Source: Algoriphagus limi
Lineage (GTDB): Bacteria; Bacteroidota; Bacteroidia; Cytophagales; Cyclobacteriaceae
DNA: 64,000 bases
Reading direction: 5' to 3'
Assembly (NCBI RefSeq): GCF_024919275.1
Contig: NZ_JANWGH010000002.1
Location: forward strand, 310,001-374,000
Made by a program: the position numbers and the translations under genes. Positions 7,809 to 17,121 of the stretch are shown one piece after another; position 1 is the first letter of the stretch; each line of letters opens with the position of its first letter. A model generated the notes under the pieces. It was not told where the DNA came from, did no database searches, and was given only the letters and a program-made list of their open reading frames with translations.

Positions 7809-9797
7809 TTGAGACGATCTTACTTCCTCCTTTTTTTCCTCCTTTTTTCTTTTTTAGAGGCAAAAACATTCGCTTTTGATGATTCGAAAACAGACAGTTT
7901 AGAGCTAATCTTTCAAAACAAAAACTTATCTGATTCAATCCGCTACCGTGCGATGCAACAGCTTACCTTTTCGATGATTTTCAGGGAAGGTGAACTAGCT
8001 AAAATAAAAATTAAAGAAGTCCTCAAAACTGCCGAAAAGGAAGTCGGCAAAACCAAGATTTACTTTAACATGTTGCAAAACCTCGGAATCTATTATGATG
8101 TGAATCAACAAACCGACAGTTCCTTACTTATTTTTTCGGAGATATTGGAAGAGAGCCAAAAACAAGGATGGAAAGCTTTGGAACAGCGGTCATTCAATAA
8201 TTTAGGGATGAATCGGCTCAACTCTTCGGACTACAAATCAGCCATTGATTATTTCTCCAAGTCTCTGGAGATCAGCCGAAATGATCCCAATGCCCTCGAA
8301 GCTAATTTTGTGAGCAGTATTTCGAATCTTGGGCTTGCCAATCAGGAACTCGAACTTTACGACCAAGCTATCAAGTATCATCTGGAAGCTTTGGAAATCC
8401 GGGAGCGATTAAAGGATCCAAACGGAATTGCAATTTCATCTGCAAATCTGGGTATTTGCTACAGGCTTATGGGAGAAGAGGAGCGGGCTGAAAAATACTA
8501 TCGACAAGCCATTGAAAATGCCAAAACTGCTGAAAATAAGGTCCTTTTTCACCGAGTGCATGACAACCTCGGAGCTCTTTATATAGGACAAAAAAACTAT
8601 GAAAAGGGACTACTGATGCTAACTATCGCCTTGGATGACTCGGACGGCTTTACTCCTGACCCCAAAATGGAACTCAGCATCGTAAGTAATGCGGCCTCAG
8701 GGCACATTGATTTGGGGCAAACAGATAAGGCACTGGAATTTGCCAACCGAGGGCTTCAGGTATTGGATGAAAACCCGGAGCTAGTTAATTACTCCTTAAC
8801 CCTGAAAAATGCCTTAGCAAAAATCTATTTCAGAAAAGGAGACTTTGAGAAAGGAAATGCCTACTTGGAGGAATATGTAGAATTGAACAAGAAAGTTTTC
8901 AATGAGGAAAACGCCAAACTTCTGACAGATTTGCAAGTACGATATGATCTAGAAAAAAAGGAAAATCAAATTGCTTTGCAACAATCTGAAATCTTAGAGC
9001 AAAGTGCTATCCTTCAAAGAAATTATTTTGGCTTTGCCGCCTTGGGCTTACTCTTGCTTATGTTGGGTGGTACTTTTGTTTTCTATCAAAAACAAAACAA
9101 ACGAAAGCAAGATCTCCTTTTAAAAGACCGGAAGCTGAAAGTCAAGGAAGCCTATATCCAAGCCTCAATCGAATCTCAGGAACAGGAACGCCGGCGAATG
9201 GCTCAAGACCTTCATGATGGATTTGGACAATATATTTCAGCCCTTCGGATGTATGTCTCCCAACTCAAAAGCAATCAGGCTCAGGAAGAATTAAAAACTG
9301 AACTCGTCAGCCGAACGGATTTAGTTTTGGATGAAATGTCCAAGGAAATCAGCAATGTGGTCTATGACCTCATGCCGGCTACATTAATCCGCTTTGGGTT
9401 GATCCCGGCTTTGGAGGATTTAGCTCATCGCATCAATGCAGGTCAAAAAGTCCACCTCGATATTTTGACAGAAAACCTTCCCAATCGAATGGATGAATTG
9501 GTCGAAATCAATCTTTTCAGAATTTGTCAAGAATGGATCAATAATGTGCTCAAGTACGCCCAAGCCCATCAAATCTCTCTCAGAATCTCTCAAAATCATG
9601 GAACTGCCCAACTTCAAATCTTGGATGATGGGAATGGTTTTGATGCAGGTATTTTCAAACAAAGCAAGCGAAACGGCTGGAGAAATATCACCACGCGCAC
9701 AGAGCTGCTTAATGGAAAACTGGAACTATTTACCCAGCCGGGACAGCAGGGGACAGAACTTTTAGTTACTTTTCCGTATGTTCAACACCCAAATTAA
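7809..9797 (+). CDS. TPR-containing sensor histidine kinase, NarX/DegS type
   Basis: A 662-residue membrane kinase, presumably phosphorylating the response regulator encoded 14 bases downstream. An N-terminal signal peptide (MRRSYFLLFFLLFSF) exports a region of tetratricopeptide repeats (about residues 45-380). A membrane helix at about 405-427 follows, then a HisKA_3 dimerisation domain with phospho-acceptor His469 in QDLHDG, and a HATPase domain (about 560-655; N-box QEWINNVLKY, G-box DDGNGFD). The start is TTG; the signal peptide would be lost with the next internal Met, so TTG is preferred. The HATPase N-box has KY where KH is common. The signal is unknown. Confidence 0.9.
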   Translation: MRRSYFLLFFLLFSFLEAKTFAFDDSKTDSLELIFQNKNLSDSIRYRAMQQLTFSMIFREGELAKIKIKEVLKTAEKEVGKTKIYFNMLQNLGIYYDVNQQTDSSLLIFSEILEESQKQGWKALEQRSFNNLGMNRLNSSDYKSAIDYFSKSLEISRNDPNALEANFVSSISNLGLANQELELYDQAIKYHLEALEIRERLKDPNGIAISSANLGICYRLMGEEERAEKYYRQAIENAKTAENKVLFHRVHDNLGALYIGQKNYEKGLLMLTIALDDSDGFTPDPKMELSIVSNAASGHIDLGQTDKALEFANRGLQVLDENPELVNYSLTLKNALAKIYFRKGDFEKGNAYLEEYVELNKKVFNEENAKLLTDLQVRYDLEKKENQIALQQSEILEQSAILQRNYFGFAALGLLLLMLGGTFVFYQKQNKRKQDLLLKDRKLKVKEAYIQASIESQEQERRRMAQDLHDGFGQYISALRMYVSQLKSNQAQEELKTELVSRTDLVLDEMSKEISNVVYDLMPATLIRFGLIPALEDLAHRINAGQKVHLDILTENLPNRMDELVEINLFRICQEWINNVLKYAQAHQISLRISQNHGTAQLQILDDGNGFDAGIFKQSKRNGWRNITTRTELLNGKLELFTQPGQQGTELLVTFPYVQHPN

Positions 9798-9811
9798 TTT
9801 GATTTTTTTCT

Positions 9812-10429
9812 ATGAAAATTCTACTTGTTGACGACCATCAAATTCTATTGGACGGCCTGAAGTTCTTGCTTCAAAACCAATCCTTCGTTAAGCAGGTACA
9901 TGTCGCTTCCACCGTGGAGCATGCGCTAATTCAGATCCAATCAGAGGTACCGGACTTGATCGTCTCGGATATTTCTATTCCAGAAATTGGGGGGATTGTT
10001 TTTGCGCAAAAAGTCAAGGCTCTCTTTCCTCAAACTAAATTGATTTTTCTGAGCATGCACGAAGAACCTTATCGGGTAAAAGAAGCCCTTTCCACAAATG
10101 CAGAAGGGTATGTTTTGAAAAAAGCTGCTCACGAGGAATTGCTTAAAGCCGTGAGGGAAGTAGCAGAGGGAGGTTTGTATTTCAGTACAGAAATCCAGAA
10201 AATCCTGATTCAGCGAATGCGCTTTCCAGAAGATGAGCGAATCTTGACTGATCGCGAAAAAGAAGTACTCAGATTGATTTTTGAGGAGTATTCGAATAAA
10301 GAAATCGGTGAAAAACTCCATATCTCTGAGCGTACAGTAGAGACCCACAGAAAAAACATCTACCAAAAAACAAAGACCAACACCTTGGTTGGTCTTTTGA
10401 AATTTGCCCTGGAAAATAACCTCGTGTGA
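9812..10429 (+). CDS. NarL/FixJ-type response regulator
   Basis: A 205-residue DNA-binding regulator paired with the preceding kinase. The receiver domain has the acidic pair Asp7-Asp8, phospho-acceptor Asp53 in VSDISIPEIGG and a conserved lysine in GYVLKKA. The C-terminal LuxR/GerE helix-turn-helix begins at LTDREKEVLRLI (about residue 141) and includes NKEIGEKLHISERTVETHRKNI. Targets cannot be read from sequence. It ends 15 bases before the convergent end of the next gene. Confidence 0.93.
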   Translation: MKILLVDDHQILLDGLKFLLQNQSFVKQVHVASTVEHALIQIQSEVPDLIVSDISIPEIGGIVFAQKVKALFPQTKLIFLSMHEEPYRVKEALSTNAEGYVLKKAAHEELLKAVREVAEGGLYFSTEIQKILIQRMRFPEDERILTDREKEVLRLIFEEYSNKEIGEKLHISERTVETHRKNIYQKTKTNTLVGLLKFALENNLV

Positions 10430-10444
10430 GGCATGGTCTAGTGC

Positions 10445-11500
10445 CTATTCCTGAGTCAACTCGAAGAAATTAGCAATACCTGTATCAATCATGTCCTTCA
10501 TAGCTCCCGAGGCAAACTGAACATAAGCATCTCGGTCACAATCGGCAAAATGGGAAGCAACAGTAGCCTGATCTCCGGAAGTCATAACGAGTTGCGTATA
10601 GCTTGTTTTGGAAAACATATCTGTTTGTGCTTGGGTGACTTCCTTTATTTTTTTGTCTTTAAATACCCCTTCTGCAAACACTGCTTTTTTAGGTTCGACT
10701 TTAGCGTTGAACAGTGGATTACTTCCTATATCCAAGCCGGAAACGAATCGAACTTGAGTAGGAATCACAGAGGATCCAAAGTTGGAGATCGACCTGTTAT
10801 TTTCACTTGGGTCTAGAAATGGATCTATTCGATACCCGATTGTTGCTTTTACTGATGAAGAATTGGTCCATACAGAAGCATCTGCATCAAGATTTACAAA
10901 AGGAAAGGCAAAAGTGACATCTGCGATAAAAGCATTTTCCAATTCCTTGGAAATTTTTGGAGTAGGATCCACAAGCCCTCCACCTTTTTTCTCTTTTCCT
11001 CCTTTGGTTACTGATTTCACCAAATATTCATATCCAGTCGGAGTCACCATGATATAACCTTCAACTTGGGAATCTGAAGAAGCGCCACCTTTCACCTTAG
11101 TCCATCCTTGATAGTATTCAAATTGGCTTACTTCATCTGCTGTCATAATCTCAAAACCCTCACTTTTCAATTGACTGACAAAAGATTCATAGGCTTCATC
11201 AATCATTTGTTGAAAATCTGGCACATCAACTCCCTGTATCTGAACTCCCATTCTGGTAGAAGTTCCAGAGGTGAATGTGGTACGATTTGCTCGCTCTTTC
11301 TTAGATCCGGAGGTTTTGGCTGAAGCCTCTTCAAATACTTCAAAATATGCGTTAAAGGATCGGATAAAAACTTTTTTAGGAGCTTTGCTCCCTTGTTTTT
11401 TCTTATTGTAACTGGTGATTTTAAGGTCCTTGTCACTAAAAACAGACCCAGGCATAAATTCTACAAATAGAAGCAGGAAAATTAGTAATAGACTTTTCAT
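10445..11500 (-). CDS. Exported protein of unknown function
   Basis: I do not recognise a family. The 351-residue product has a signal peptide from MKSLLLIFLLLFVEF; I chose the ATG at 11498-11500 because the longer frame would need a TTG and would add nine residues before the signal peptide. The mature part has a basic N-terminal stretch, then mixed alpha/beta sequence with a GVDVPDFQQMIDEAYESF segment, several glycine/lysine-rich loops (about KGGKEKKGGG), and a C-terminal half rich in beta-like segments such as VTFAFPFVNLDADASVW. No membrane helix beyond the signal is seen. It converges on the response regulator gene. Confidence 0.7.
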   Translation of the reverse strand: MKSLLLIFLLLFVEFMPGSVFSDKDLKITSYNKKKQGSKAPKKVFIRSFNAYFEVFEEASAKTSGSKKERANRTTFTSGTSTRMGVQIQGVDVPDFQQMIDEAYESFVSQLKSEGFEIMTADEVSQFEYYQGWTKVKGGASSDSQVEGYIMVTPTGYEYLVKSVTKGGKEKKGGGLVDPTPKISKELENAFIADVTFAFPFVNLDADASVWTNSSSVKATIGYRIDPFLDPSENNRSISNFGSSVIPTQVRFVSGLDIGSNPLFNAKVEPKKAVFAEGVFKDKKIKEVTQAQTDMFSKTSYTQLVMTSGDQATVASHFADCDRDAYVQFASGAMKDMIDTGIANFFELTQE

Positions 11501-11527
11501 AAGATTATAAAGAAATACAGCTTGCAA

Positions 11528-11769
11528 GTTGACCTACTTTTTATTCGAAGGAAATACCAAAAAATGCGGGTTTTTTATCCGTACCAGCACGGATACTTAG
11601 GAACAATTCAAGGAATGAAATCGGCTATACTTTTTGGATTTAGCTCAAGAATGAAATCTCTTGATAAACGGGGTTTTAGCTGATAAAAATCAACTTTTCA
11701 ACTCACTTTCCTCACGCCCAAACCTGATGTAGTTTTGTAATTTAGGGCATTACCAAACATCCCTATGAG
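11528..11769. promoter_or_regulatory. Divergent intergenic region with inverted repeat and usp promoter
   Basis: It lies between the divergent unknown exported protein and universal stress protein genes. A 7-base inverted repeat TATCCGT / ACGGATA (11577-11583 and 11590-11596, 6-base loop) could be an operator. Two near-copies of CAAG(G)AATGAAATC lie at about 11610 and 11647. For the plus-strand gene, TTTC at 11707-11710, a 19-base spacer and TAGTTTTG at 11730-11737 make a good Bacteroidota promoter, 32 bases before the ATG. Confidence 0.5.
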
Positions 11770-12603
11770 ATGAAGACTGGAGCCAAAATTCTTCTAATGA
11801 CCGATTTTTCGGAGGTAGCTGGTTATGCCACTTTCTTCGCAAAAGAAATCGCCAAAAAAGTCCAAGGAACAGTAGAAGTAATGCATATCCTGACCACTCC
11901 GGTGGACTGGGTTAATTTAGAAAAGGAAAAGGAACAGTTTTACCCTGAAACTTTACAGGAAATTGCTACTGCTAATGCCAAATTATTTGCCTTGGTAGGT
12001 GAGTTCGAGCATTTGGGAATTTTGGCTACTTCATCTCTGGTTTACAGTTACGGCTCCGAAACTGTATTTGAACATGTGATTAACTCCAAGCCTGACATGG
12101 TTATAATGGGTTCTGAAGGTCGGGGATCAAGGAAACCTTTCTACATGGGGTCCTATGCTCAAAAAATGCTCCGGAATATCAAAATCCCATTGCTTATCGT
12201 AAAGGATGCCCCTATAAGACCGGAGATCAAAAAGATTGCTTTTCTGACTACCCTAGAGGAAAATCAAAAACCAGTTCTCAAAAAATTACAGATCCTTTCG
12301 AGCTTACTTGGAGCTCAGATCGATCTGATTTTTGTCAATACACCTTATAATTTTTATGAGGATCAAGAATCTGACGAACGATTTGAGGATATGAAAGACG
12401 GGGATTCCTCCATTCAGCAATTCCTAACCAATGCTGAAAATCCGGAGAACGGAGTAATGTATTACGCGGAGCGAAATCATCCGGATATATTGGTATTAGC
12501 AAAATCCGAGAAGTCAGGAATCACCAAATTCTTCACGCCAAGCTTGACAGAAAACTTGGTTCGAGCTCACAACTTCCCGATTTTATCAATCTGCTTGGAA
12601 TAG
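11770..12603 (+). CDS. Tandem universal stress protein
   Basis: A 277-residue cytoplasmic protein with two UspA-like domains in a row. The first carries the ATP-binding signature G-x2-G-x9-G-S (Gly114, Gly117, Gly127, Ser128; motif GSEGRG...GSYAQ), so this half probably binds ATP. The second domain (about 151-277) has the alternating alpha/beta pattern but no complete signature (KSEKSGITKFFTPSLTENLV). Its length is normal for two-domain Usp proteins. The gene stands alone, convergent with the methyltransferase gene 4 bases away. Function is linked by family to stress response; details are unknown. Confidence 0.85.
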   Translation: MKTGAKILLMTDFSEVAGYATFFAKEIAKKVQGTVEVMHILTTPVDWVNLEKEKEQFYPETLQEIATANAKLFALVGEFEHLGILATSSLVYSYGSETVFEHVINSKPDMVIMGSEGRGSRKPFYMGSYAQKMLRNIKIPLLIVKDAPIRPEIKKIAFLTTLEENQKPVLKKLQILSSLLGAQIDLIFVNTPYNFYEDQESDERFEDMKDGDSSIQQFLTNAENPENGVMYYAERNHPDILVLAKSEKSGITKFFTPSLTENLVRAHNFPILSICLE

Positions 12604-12607
12604 AGAA

Positions 12608-13795
12608 TTATTTCTTTTGTAATCGGGCTATATAAAATCCATCAAAGCCACTTTGATGTGCAAATACTTTTTTCTCTTCTATCAATTCAAAATCTTTCCC
12701 AGCTTCAGAGGCCAAAAACTTCTGAACCTGCTTTTCATTTTCTGAAGGAAGAATACTACAAGTTGCATAAACCATTTGCCCTCCCTTTTTTACCATGGAA
12801 GGGTATGTTTGGAGAATTTCTGCTTGGGTTTCCTCCACTTTCTGGATGGACCCGGGGCTCAGTTTCCATTTGGTATCTGGATTTCTTCGCAAAACACCCA
12901 AACCGGAACAAGGCACATCAAGCAATAATCGATCTGCAGATTCTTTTAATCGCTTGATAGTTTTGGAACCTTCAATCACCTTTCTTTCGATGATGTCAAT
13001 CCCATTTCTTCGAGCCCTCAATTTGGTTTGCTGAAGCTTCCATTCTTCCAAATCCATGGATAGGATTTTGCCCTTATTTTCCATCAAAGCAGCTAAGTGA
13101 AGCGTTTTCCCTCCTGCACCTGCGCAGGCATCGATCACCCGCATTCCAGGTTCCACTCCCAAGGCTGCCGCAACTAATTGGGAAGATGCATCCTGGACTT
13201 CAAAAAGTCCTGCTTTAAATGCAGCCGTACGGAAGACGTTTTGTCTTTCTTCCAAAATCAAAGCATCTGGATATCCTTTGATCTGATACGTTCGGATTCC
13301 TTCTTCCATCAACTGAGCCTTCAATCGCTCTCGGGTAGTTTTAAGCGTATTTACACGCAAAACGACTTCCGCTTCCTCATTGAGACTATGCAGCTCAGTT
13401 TCCCATTCTTCCCCCAACTCTTTTTTCCCTAGCTGGTACAACCAATCCGGAACAGATTCCAAAATGGCCGGATTTTCCAGCTTCTCGTATTTCTCCTTGA
13501 TTTTTTCAGGATTGATCTTCGAAAACTCTTCCCAGTTAGGAAGCTCATTTCCCTGCATCAACCAATAAGTTCCAAAAAGATCCCAATAATCGTTGGAAGG
13601 ACTGAGATAGTTGATCAGTCTCCACCAGCGGACCATCTCATAGGTAGTTTCGGCAATAAAAGAACGATCCCGGGCTCCCCATTTTGGATTGGACTTGAGG
13701 GTACGCTCTATTACTTTATCGGCATATTGTCCTTGTTCGAAAATAGCATCAAGCGCCGAATGCACTCCGCGAATGGTATTATTATGTAGCTTCAT
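12608..13795 (-). CDS. RNA (cytosine-5) methyltransferase, RsmB/NOP family
   Basis: Adds a methyl group to C5 of a cytosine in RNA, probably 16S rRNA, using SAM. The 395-residue protein has an N-terminal NusB-like helical part (about 1-75), then a Rossmann methyltransferase with the SAM loop DACAGAGGKT (222-231), motif IV DVPCSG (Cys296) and the nucleophile motif ATCS (Cys346). It also keeps the RNPDTKWKL stretch. Both cysteines of the family mechanism are present, so it should be active. RsmB is the best-known relative; the exact target base cannot be fixed from sequence. Confidence 0.88.
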   Translation of the reverse strand: MKLHNNTIRGVHSALDAIFEQGQYADKVIERTLKSNPKWGARDRSFIAETTYEMVRWWRLINYLSPSNDYWDLFGTYWLMQGNELPNWEEFSKINPEKIKEKYEKLENPAILESVPDWLYQLGKKELGEEWETELHSLNEEAEVVLRVNTLKTTRERLKAQLMEEGIRTYQIKGYPDALILEERQNVFRTAAFKAGLFEVQDASSQLVAAALGVEPGMRVIDACAGAGGKTLHLAALMENKGKILSMDLEEWKLQQTKLRARRNGIDIIERKVIEGSKTIKRLKESADRLLLDVPCSGLGVLRRNPDTKWKLSPGSIQKVEETQAEILQTYPSMVKKGGQMVYATCSILPSENEKQVQKFLASEAGKDFELIEEKKVFAHQSGFDGFYIARLQKK

Positions 13796-13853
13796 TAGTG
13801 AGAAATTCTACACAAAGGTAGCCTTTCTTTCCTTGTCTTCTTAATCCCCAATA

Positions 13854-14666
13854 TCAAAAGAGCCGGAAGGTCAATGAAAGCCTTATTCCTTCCCGGGATA
13901 CAGCTGAACCAAAATCATATCGGTCTCCCGTATATCCATCAGCCAAAGCCCAAAGCGGGTCATAAACAAGTGTGTTGATAATATCCGAATTGTTAGAAAG
14001 CGTCCGCTTGCGGAATTCTAGAAAATTGGCGCGGATTCCTAAATCCATCCAATCATTGAGTGACCAAGCAAATGAGACATCAATTCCAGCTTTCCAATTT
14101 TTCTCCTCCATTTCCCGGATAATGGGCCCCGGAGCAATAGATAGGCAATTGGGACAAGGCCAATAAGGAAAATATAAGTAGGAGTAATCCGGAAAAATCT
14201 CTAATTGTCCTTTTCCTGATTCCCGAATTCCATAGAGATTAAAGGCAAGTGCTGTCCTTTTTCCGAGAGAAACTTTGCGCTGAAGAAAAAGACCAAAACC
14301 AAACAAATCATTTTGAAGGCCTACAGGCATTTCTACACGGGTCGTACCGATAATGATTGGATTTCCATTTTCGTCAGGTTCTGGTCCATATACTTCCCGA
14401 TTGTAAGAACCATTTTCCTGTGCTTCGTAATATGCTTGATAACTACCCATCAAACCAATGGACCATTTTTCTCCCATGGGTAAACCAAAAAATAATCGGG
14501 TACTCCCGAACCTTTCCTTTTCTGGGGCAAAAACTTGCGGGTAACTCTGGGATTTTTCCCAATAATTCCCATCCATTTCGAAGAAAATAGCCTGCTTCTC
14601 CTGAGAATAAACCAAAAGAGGAAGAAGGGCAAAAAAGAGCAGTAGGATAGTTTTTTTCATACGCAT
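13854..14666 (-). CDS. Predicted outer membrane beta-barrel protein
   Basis: The 270-residue product has a signal peptide (MRMKKTILLLFFALLPLLVYSQ) and then alternating aromatic/polar strands typical of small beta-barrels (for example TRLFFGLPMGEKWSIGLMGSYQAYY, LFGFGLFLQRKVSLGKRTALAFNLYG). It ends in phenylalanine (SLTFRLF), as outer membrane barrels usually do. A loop carries two cysteines (WPCPNCLS). I do not recognise a named family. It lies 58 bases after the RNA methyltransferase start on the same strand and is divergent from prmC. Confidence 0.65.
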   Translation of the reverse strand: MRMKKTILLLFFALLPLLVYSQEKQAIFFEMDGNYWEKSQSYPQVFAPEKERFGSTRLFFGLPMGEKWSIGLMGSYQAYYEAQENGSYNREVYGPEPDENGNPIIIGTTRVEMPVGLQNDLFGFGLFLQRKVSLGKRTALAFNLYGIRESGKGQLEIFPDYSYLYFPYWPCPNCLSIAPGPIIREMEEKNWKAGIDVSFAWSLNDWMDLGIRANFLEFRKRTLSNNSDIINTLVYDPLWALADGYTGDRYDFGSAVSREGIRLSLTFRLF

Positions 14667-14711
14667 AAATTGATAATGCTAACCTTTTCCCTAGGTAGCG
14701 TCATTAGTGCT

Positions 14712-14719
14712 TACCTTTA
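14712..14719 (+). promoter_or_regulatory. Putative -7 element of the prmC promoter
   Basis: TACCTTTA matches TAnnTTTG except for the last base and lies 26 bases upstream of the chosen ATG. TTTT at 14685-14688 could serve as a poor -33 box with a 23-base spacer. Confidence 0.35.
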
Positions 14720-14745
14720 CGCACGCAAAATCCAAATCGCTACTC

Positions 14746-15582
14746 ATGATTAATTACAATAGCTTGGTAAAAAAATGGGCCGATGAACTTGATCTATATG
14801 AAATCCAAGAAGCTCAAAATTTAGTAGAATGGCTATTGGAGCATCATTTAGGTCTTCGAAGAGTGGATATGATGCATTTTTTGGATGAAAAAGACTTGCC
14901 GAAGGCACTAATAGATGATTTTTCCCGATTGAAAACTGGTGAGCCTATTCAGCAAATTATTGGAAAGGCACCTTTTTATGGACGAGAATTTTTTGTTAGT
15001 AAAGATACTTTGATACCCCGAAATGAAACCGAAGAATTGGTTCATTTAATCATAAAGGAAAACCCACAAATCGGTTTGAAGATTTTGGATATTGGTACGG
15101 GGACAGGTTGTATTCCAATCACTTTGTCTTTGGAGATGAAAAATGCAGAAGTCTTTGCTACGGATATTTCCGAGGCGGCATTGGAAATAGCACGTAAAAA
15201 CGCACAAGAACTTCACACATCCGTCCAGTTCGTCAAATCTGATATATTGAATGAGGAAATTCCAATAGAGGGTTTGGATATTTTGGTATCTAATCCTCCC
15301 TATATTCCCATACATGAAAAATCCAGTATGCACACCAACGTAGTGGATTTTGAGCCTGGGTTGGCACTTTTTGTACCCAATGAAGACCCGCTTTTATTCT
15401 ATCGGAAAATTGCCGAAGCTGGAAAAAAAGCAATAAAACACGGGGGAAGACTGTATTTCGAAATCCATGAAAACTTCGGAAAAGCAGTCAAAGACTTGCT
15501 TTTGGAAATGAATTATTCAAAAGCCGAAATAATTCAGGATTTAAATGGGAAGGATAGAATTGTGAGGGCCTGCATGAATTAG
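14746..15582 (+). CDS. prmC: Peptide chain release factor N5-glutamine methyltransferase
   Basis: Methylates the glutamine of the GGQ motif in release factors RF1 and RF2, which speeds translation termination. The 278-residue protein has the N-terminal helical substrate domain, PRNETEEL (91-98), the SAM loop DIGTGTGC (115-122) and the defining NPPY catalytic motif at 183-186. An upstream in-frame GTG at 14707 would add 13 residues but overlaps the likely promoter, so I start at the ATG at 14746. The gene converges on the DUF4221-like gene, whose stop lies next to its own. Confidence 0.93.
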   Translation: MINYNSLVKKWADELDLYEIQEAQNLVEWLLEHHLGLRRVDMMHFLDEKDLPKALIDDFSRLKTGEPIQQIIGKAPFYGREFFVSKDTLIPRNETEELVHLIIKENPQIGLKILDIGTGTGCIPITLSLEMKNAEVFATDISEAALEIARKNAQELHTSVQFVKSDILNEEIPIEGLDILVSNPPYIPIHEKSSMHTNVVDFEPGLALFVPNEDPLLFYRKIAEAGKKAIKHGGRLYFEIHENFGKAVKDLLLEMNYSKAEIIQDLNGKDRIVRACMN

Positions 15583-15583
15583 G

Positions 15584-16717
15584 CTAAAAAGTATACCTAT
15601 AAAACTTCCTGTAAATATCACCGTTTTCTTCCCTTGAAGAGACACCACCTGCTATTAAGTATTTACCATCAAAGACGAAGTATTTAGCTATTGGCAGGTC
15701 AAAAAAGCGCTGTTCTTTTGTTTCAATATCCAATTCAATTAGAGTTACTCCCCTAAGGTTTTTTTCTAAAATTTCAAAACCTGTGTAGTCTCGAAATTTT
15801 TCCTCTTTCAAATGTGAAACAATTCTATATACCTTATCATTTCTAAAAAATACACTTTCAAAATCAGGCTCCTTTATTTTATATTCCAATTCTTGTGTTC
15901 TACTAGGATATCGAGATAGAAGTGGCGCGGAATCCCTGCCTATTAAACCACAATAAATCGATTGAATTGTTTTATCTGAAAAATTAAATATATAAAGTGA
16001 ATCAGAAAACCTGTAATTAACTATCATTCTATCTTTTCCCATTTTTTCTAAAATGGGACCAGTCAATTCACTTGGTAAGAAACTTTCTTTTATAAAATCC
16101 GGAAACTCAAACGTACTATTAAATTCTTCCTTTTTTAAATCATATACTCGAAAGGGAATTTCTTTTTCGAAATAATCTTTATCATCATAACGAATATCAC
16201 TCACAGTTGGGATCCCTAAAATCTGATCAAAAAATACAGCATTAGAATAAAAGCCACTGCGGTAATAGTTTACAAAATCGCTTCCATTATAATCGAATTC
16301 ATCGACTTTCTTAGCTTTAGAATTAAAAAGAAAAAATGACTCTTGACTTGCAGGAAAGACAAAAATTGAATCAAAAGAATGAAAGTAAACTGATGCATCA
16401 GTGGAATTAAATCCCATTGGCCCTTCTCGAGGGATTAAAATAGGTTCTAAATAACTTCCTTTCCAAAAATTAACCCTGTGAATCATTAAATCCCCATTGG
16501 AATTTAATCCATACTCAATAAGGTAAGATTGATCCCCTTTTGAATAGGTTGTCCAATAAGTATGAGAAATATAATTAAGTGGTAACAATACCTCTAAACT
16601 ATCTACACTCTTGAATTCGGAGTAAAAAAATTCTTTCTTTTTTTCTGAACAAGAAATGAAATAAAGAATCAGAGATGTCAATAGACATCCCTGATATAAA
16701 CTAAGCTTCAAATCCAT
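15584..16717 (-). CDS. DUF4221-like lipoprotein
   Basis: A 377-residue predicted lipoprotein. The signal peptide ends in a lipobox (LILYFISC, Cys23), then an acidic/lysine linker. The mature part alternates short beta segments with tryptophan, tyrosine and phenylalanine residues (SLYIFNFSDKTIQSIY, DSIFVFPASQESFFLFN), like a six-bladed propeller. I match it to the DUF4221 proteins found in Bacteroidota; no activity is known to me. It follows a small exported protein gene with one base between them, so the two are almost certainly co-transcribed. The coding sequence is more AT-rich than its neighbours. Confidence 0.65.
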   Translation of the reverse strand: MDLKLSLYQGCLLTSLILYFISCSEKKKEFFYSEFKSVDSLEVLLPLNYISHTYWTTYSKGDQSYLIEYGLNSNGDLMIHRVNFWKGSYLEPILIPREGPMGFNSTDASVYFHSFDSIFVFPASQESFFLFNSKAKKVDEFDYNGSDFVNYYRSGFYSNAVFFDQILGIPTVSDIRYDDKDYFEKEIPFRVYDLKKEEFNSTFEFPDFIKESFLPSELTGPILEKMGKDRMIVNYRFSDSLYIFNFSDKTIQSIYCGLIGRDSAPLLSRYPSRTQELEYKIKEPDFESVFFRNDKVYRIVSHLKEEKFRDYTGFEILEKNLRGVTLIELDIETKEQRFFDLPIAKYFVFDGKYLIAGGVSSREENGDIYRKFYRYTF

Positions 16718-16718
16718 T

Positions 16719-16973
16719 TTAAAGCTTTCGAATTAACCCATAACCTTCTAACAACTCCACTACAGGAGTTATATCCATACGAGTAGCACTACCTGGGGTA
16801 GTACAGTCATCACCTATCTTATTTTCACAATGTGTGACTATATAAGTCCTACCATCCATCCTATCAATGCTTTCCACTGATTTAAACTCCCAACCTGCAA
16901 ATGATTGAAGTGGCAGGGATAACAAAATTGAAGCAAAAAGCCCTGAAAAAGCTGTTTTCAATAAATTTTTCAT
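16719..16973 (-). CDS. Small exported protein, partner of the DUF4221-like lipoprotein
   Basis: An 84-residue product with a clear signal peptide ending in SFAG (about residues 24-27), leaving a mature peptide of nearly 60 residues. The mature part has two cysteines (HCENK and DDCTT, nine residues apart) that could form a disulphide, and a hydrophobic C-terminal helix (VVELLEGYGLI). I know no named family. The one-base gap to the lipoprotein gene suggests translational coupling and a shared job at the cell envelope. Function is unknown. Confidence 0.7.
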   Translation of the reverse strand: MKNLLKTAFSGLFASILLSLPLQSFAGWEFKSVESIDRMDGRTYIVTHCENKIGDDCTTPGSATRMDITPVVELLEGYGLIRKL

Positions 16974-17121
16974 GATTTTAAAATTTAAAAGTTTAAGAAT
17001 AATTAAAAAGCTTTGGCCAAAAACTTATCCAAAATATAAATTAATTTTAATTAAAAAGAAAATATTACCTAATATATTTTTATAAACCCATTTCTTAGGT
17101 ATCAATGCCTAAAAATGATAT

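Noticed and set aside
11577..11596. TATCCGT/ACGGATA hairpin as a terminator
   Set aside because: The T-run precedes it on the plus strand and on the minus strand it is followed by A residues, so it cannot act as a normal terminator; kept only as a possible operator.
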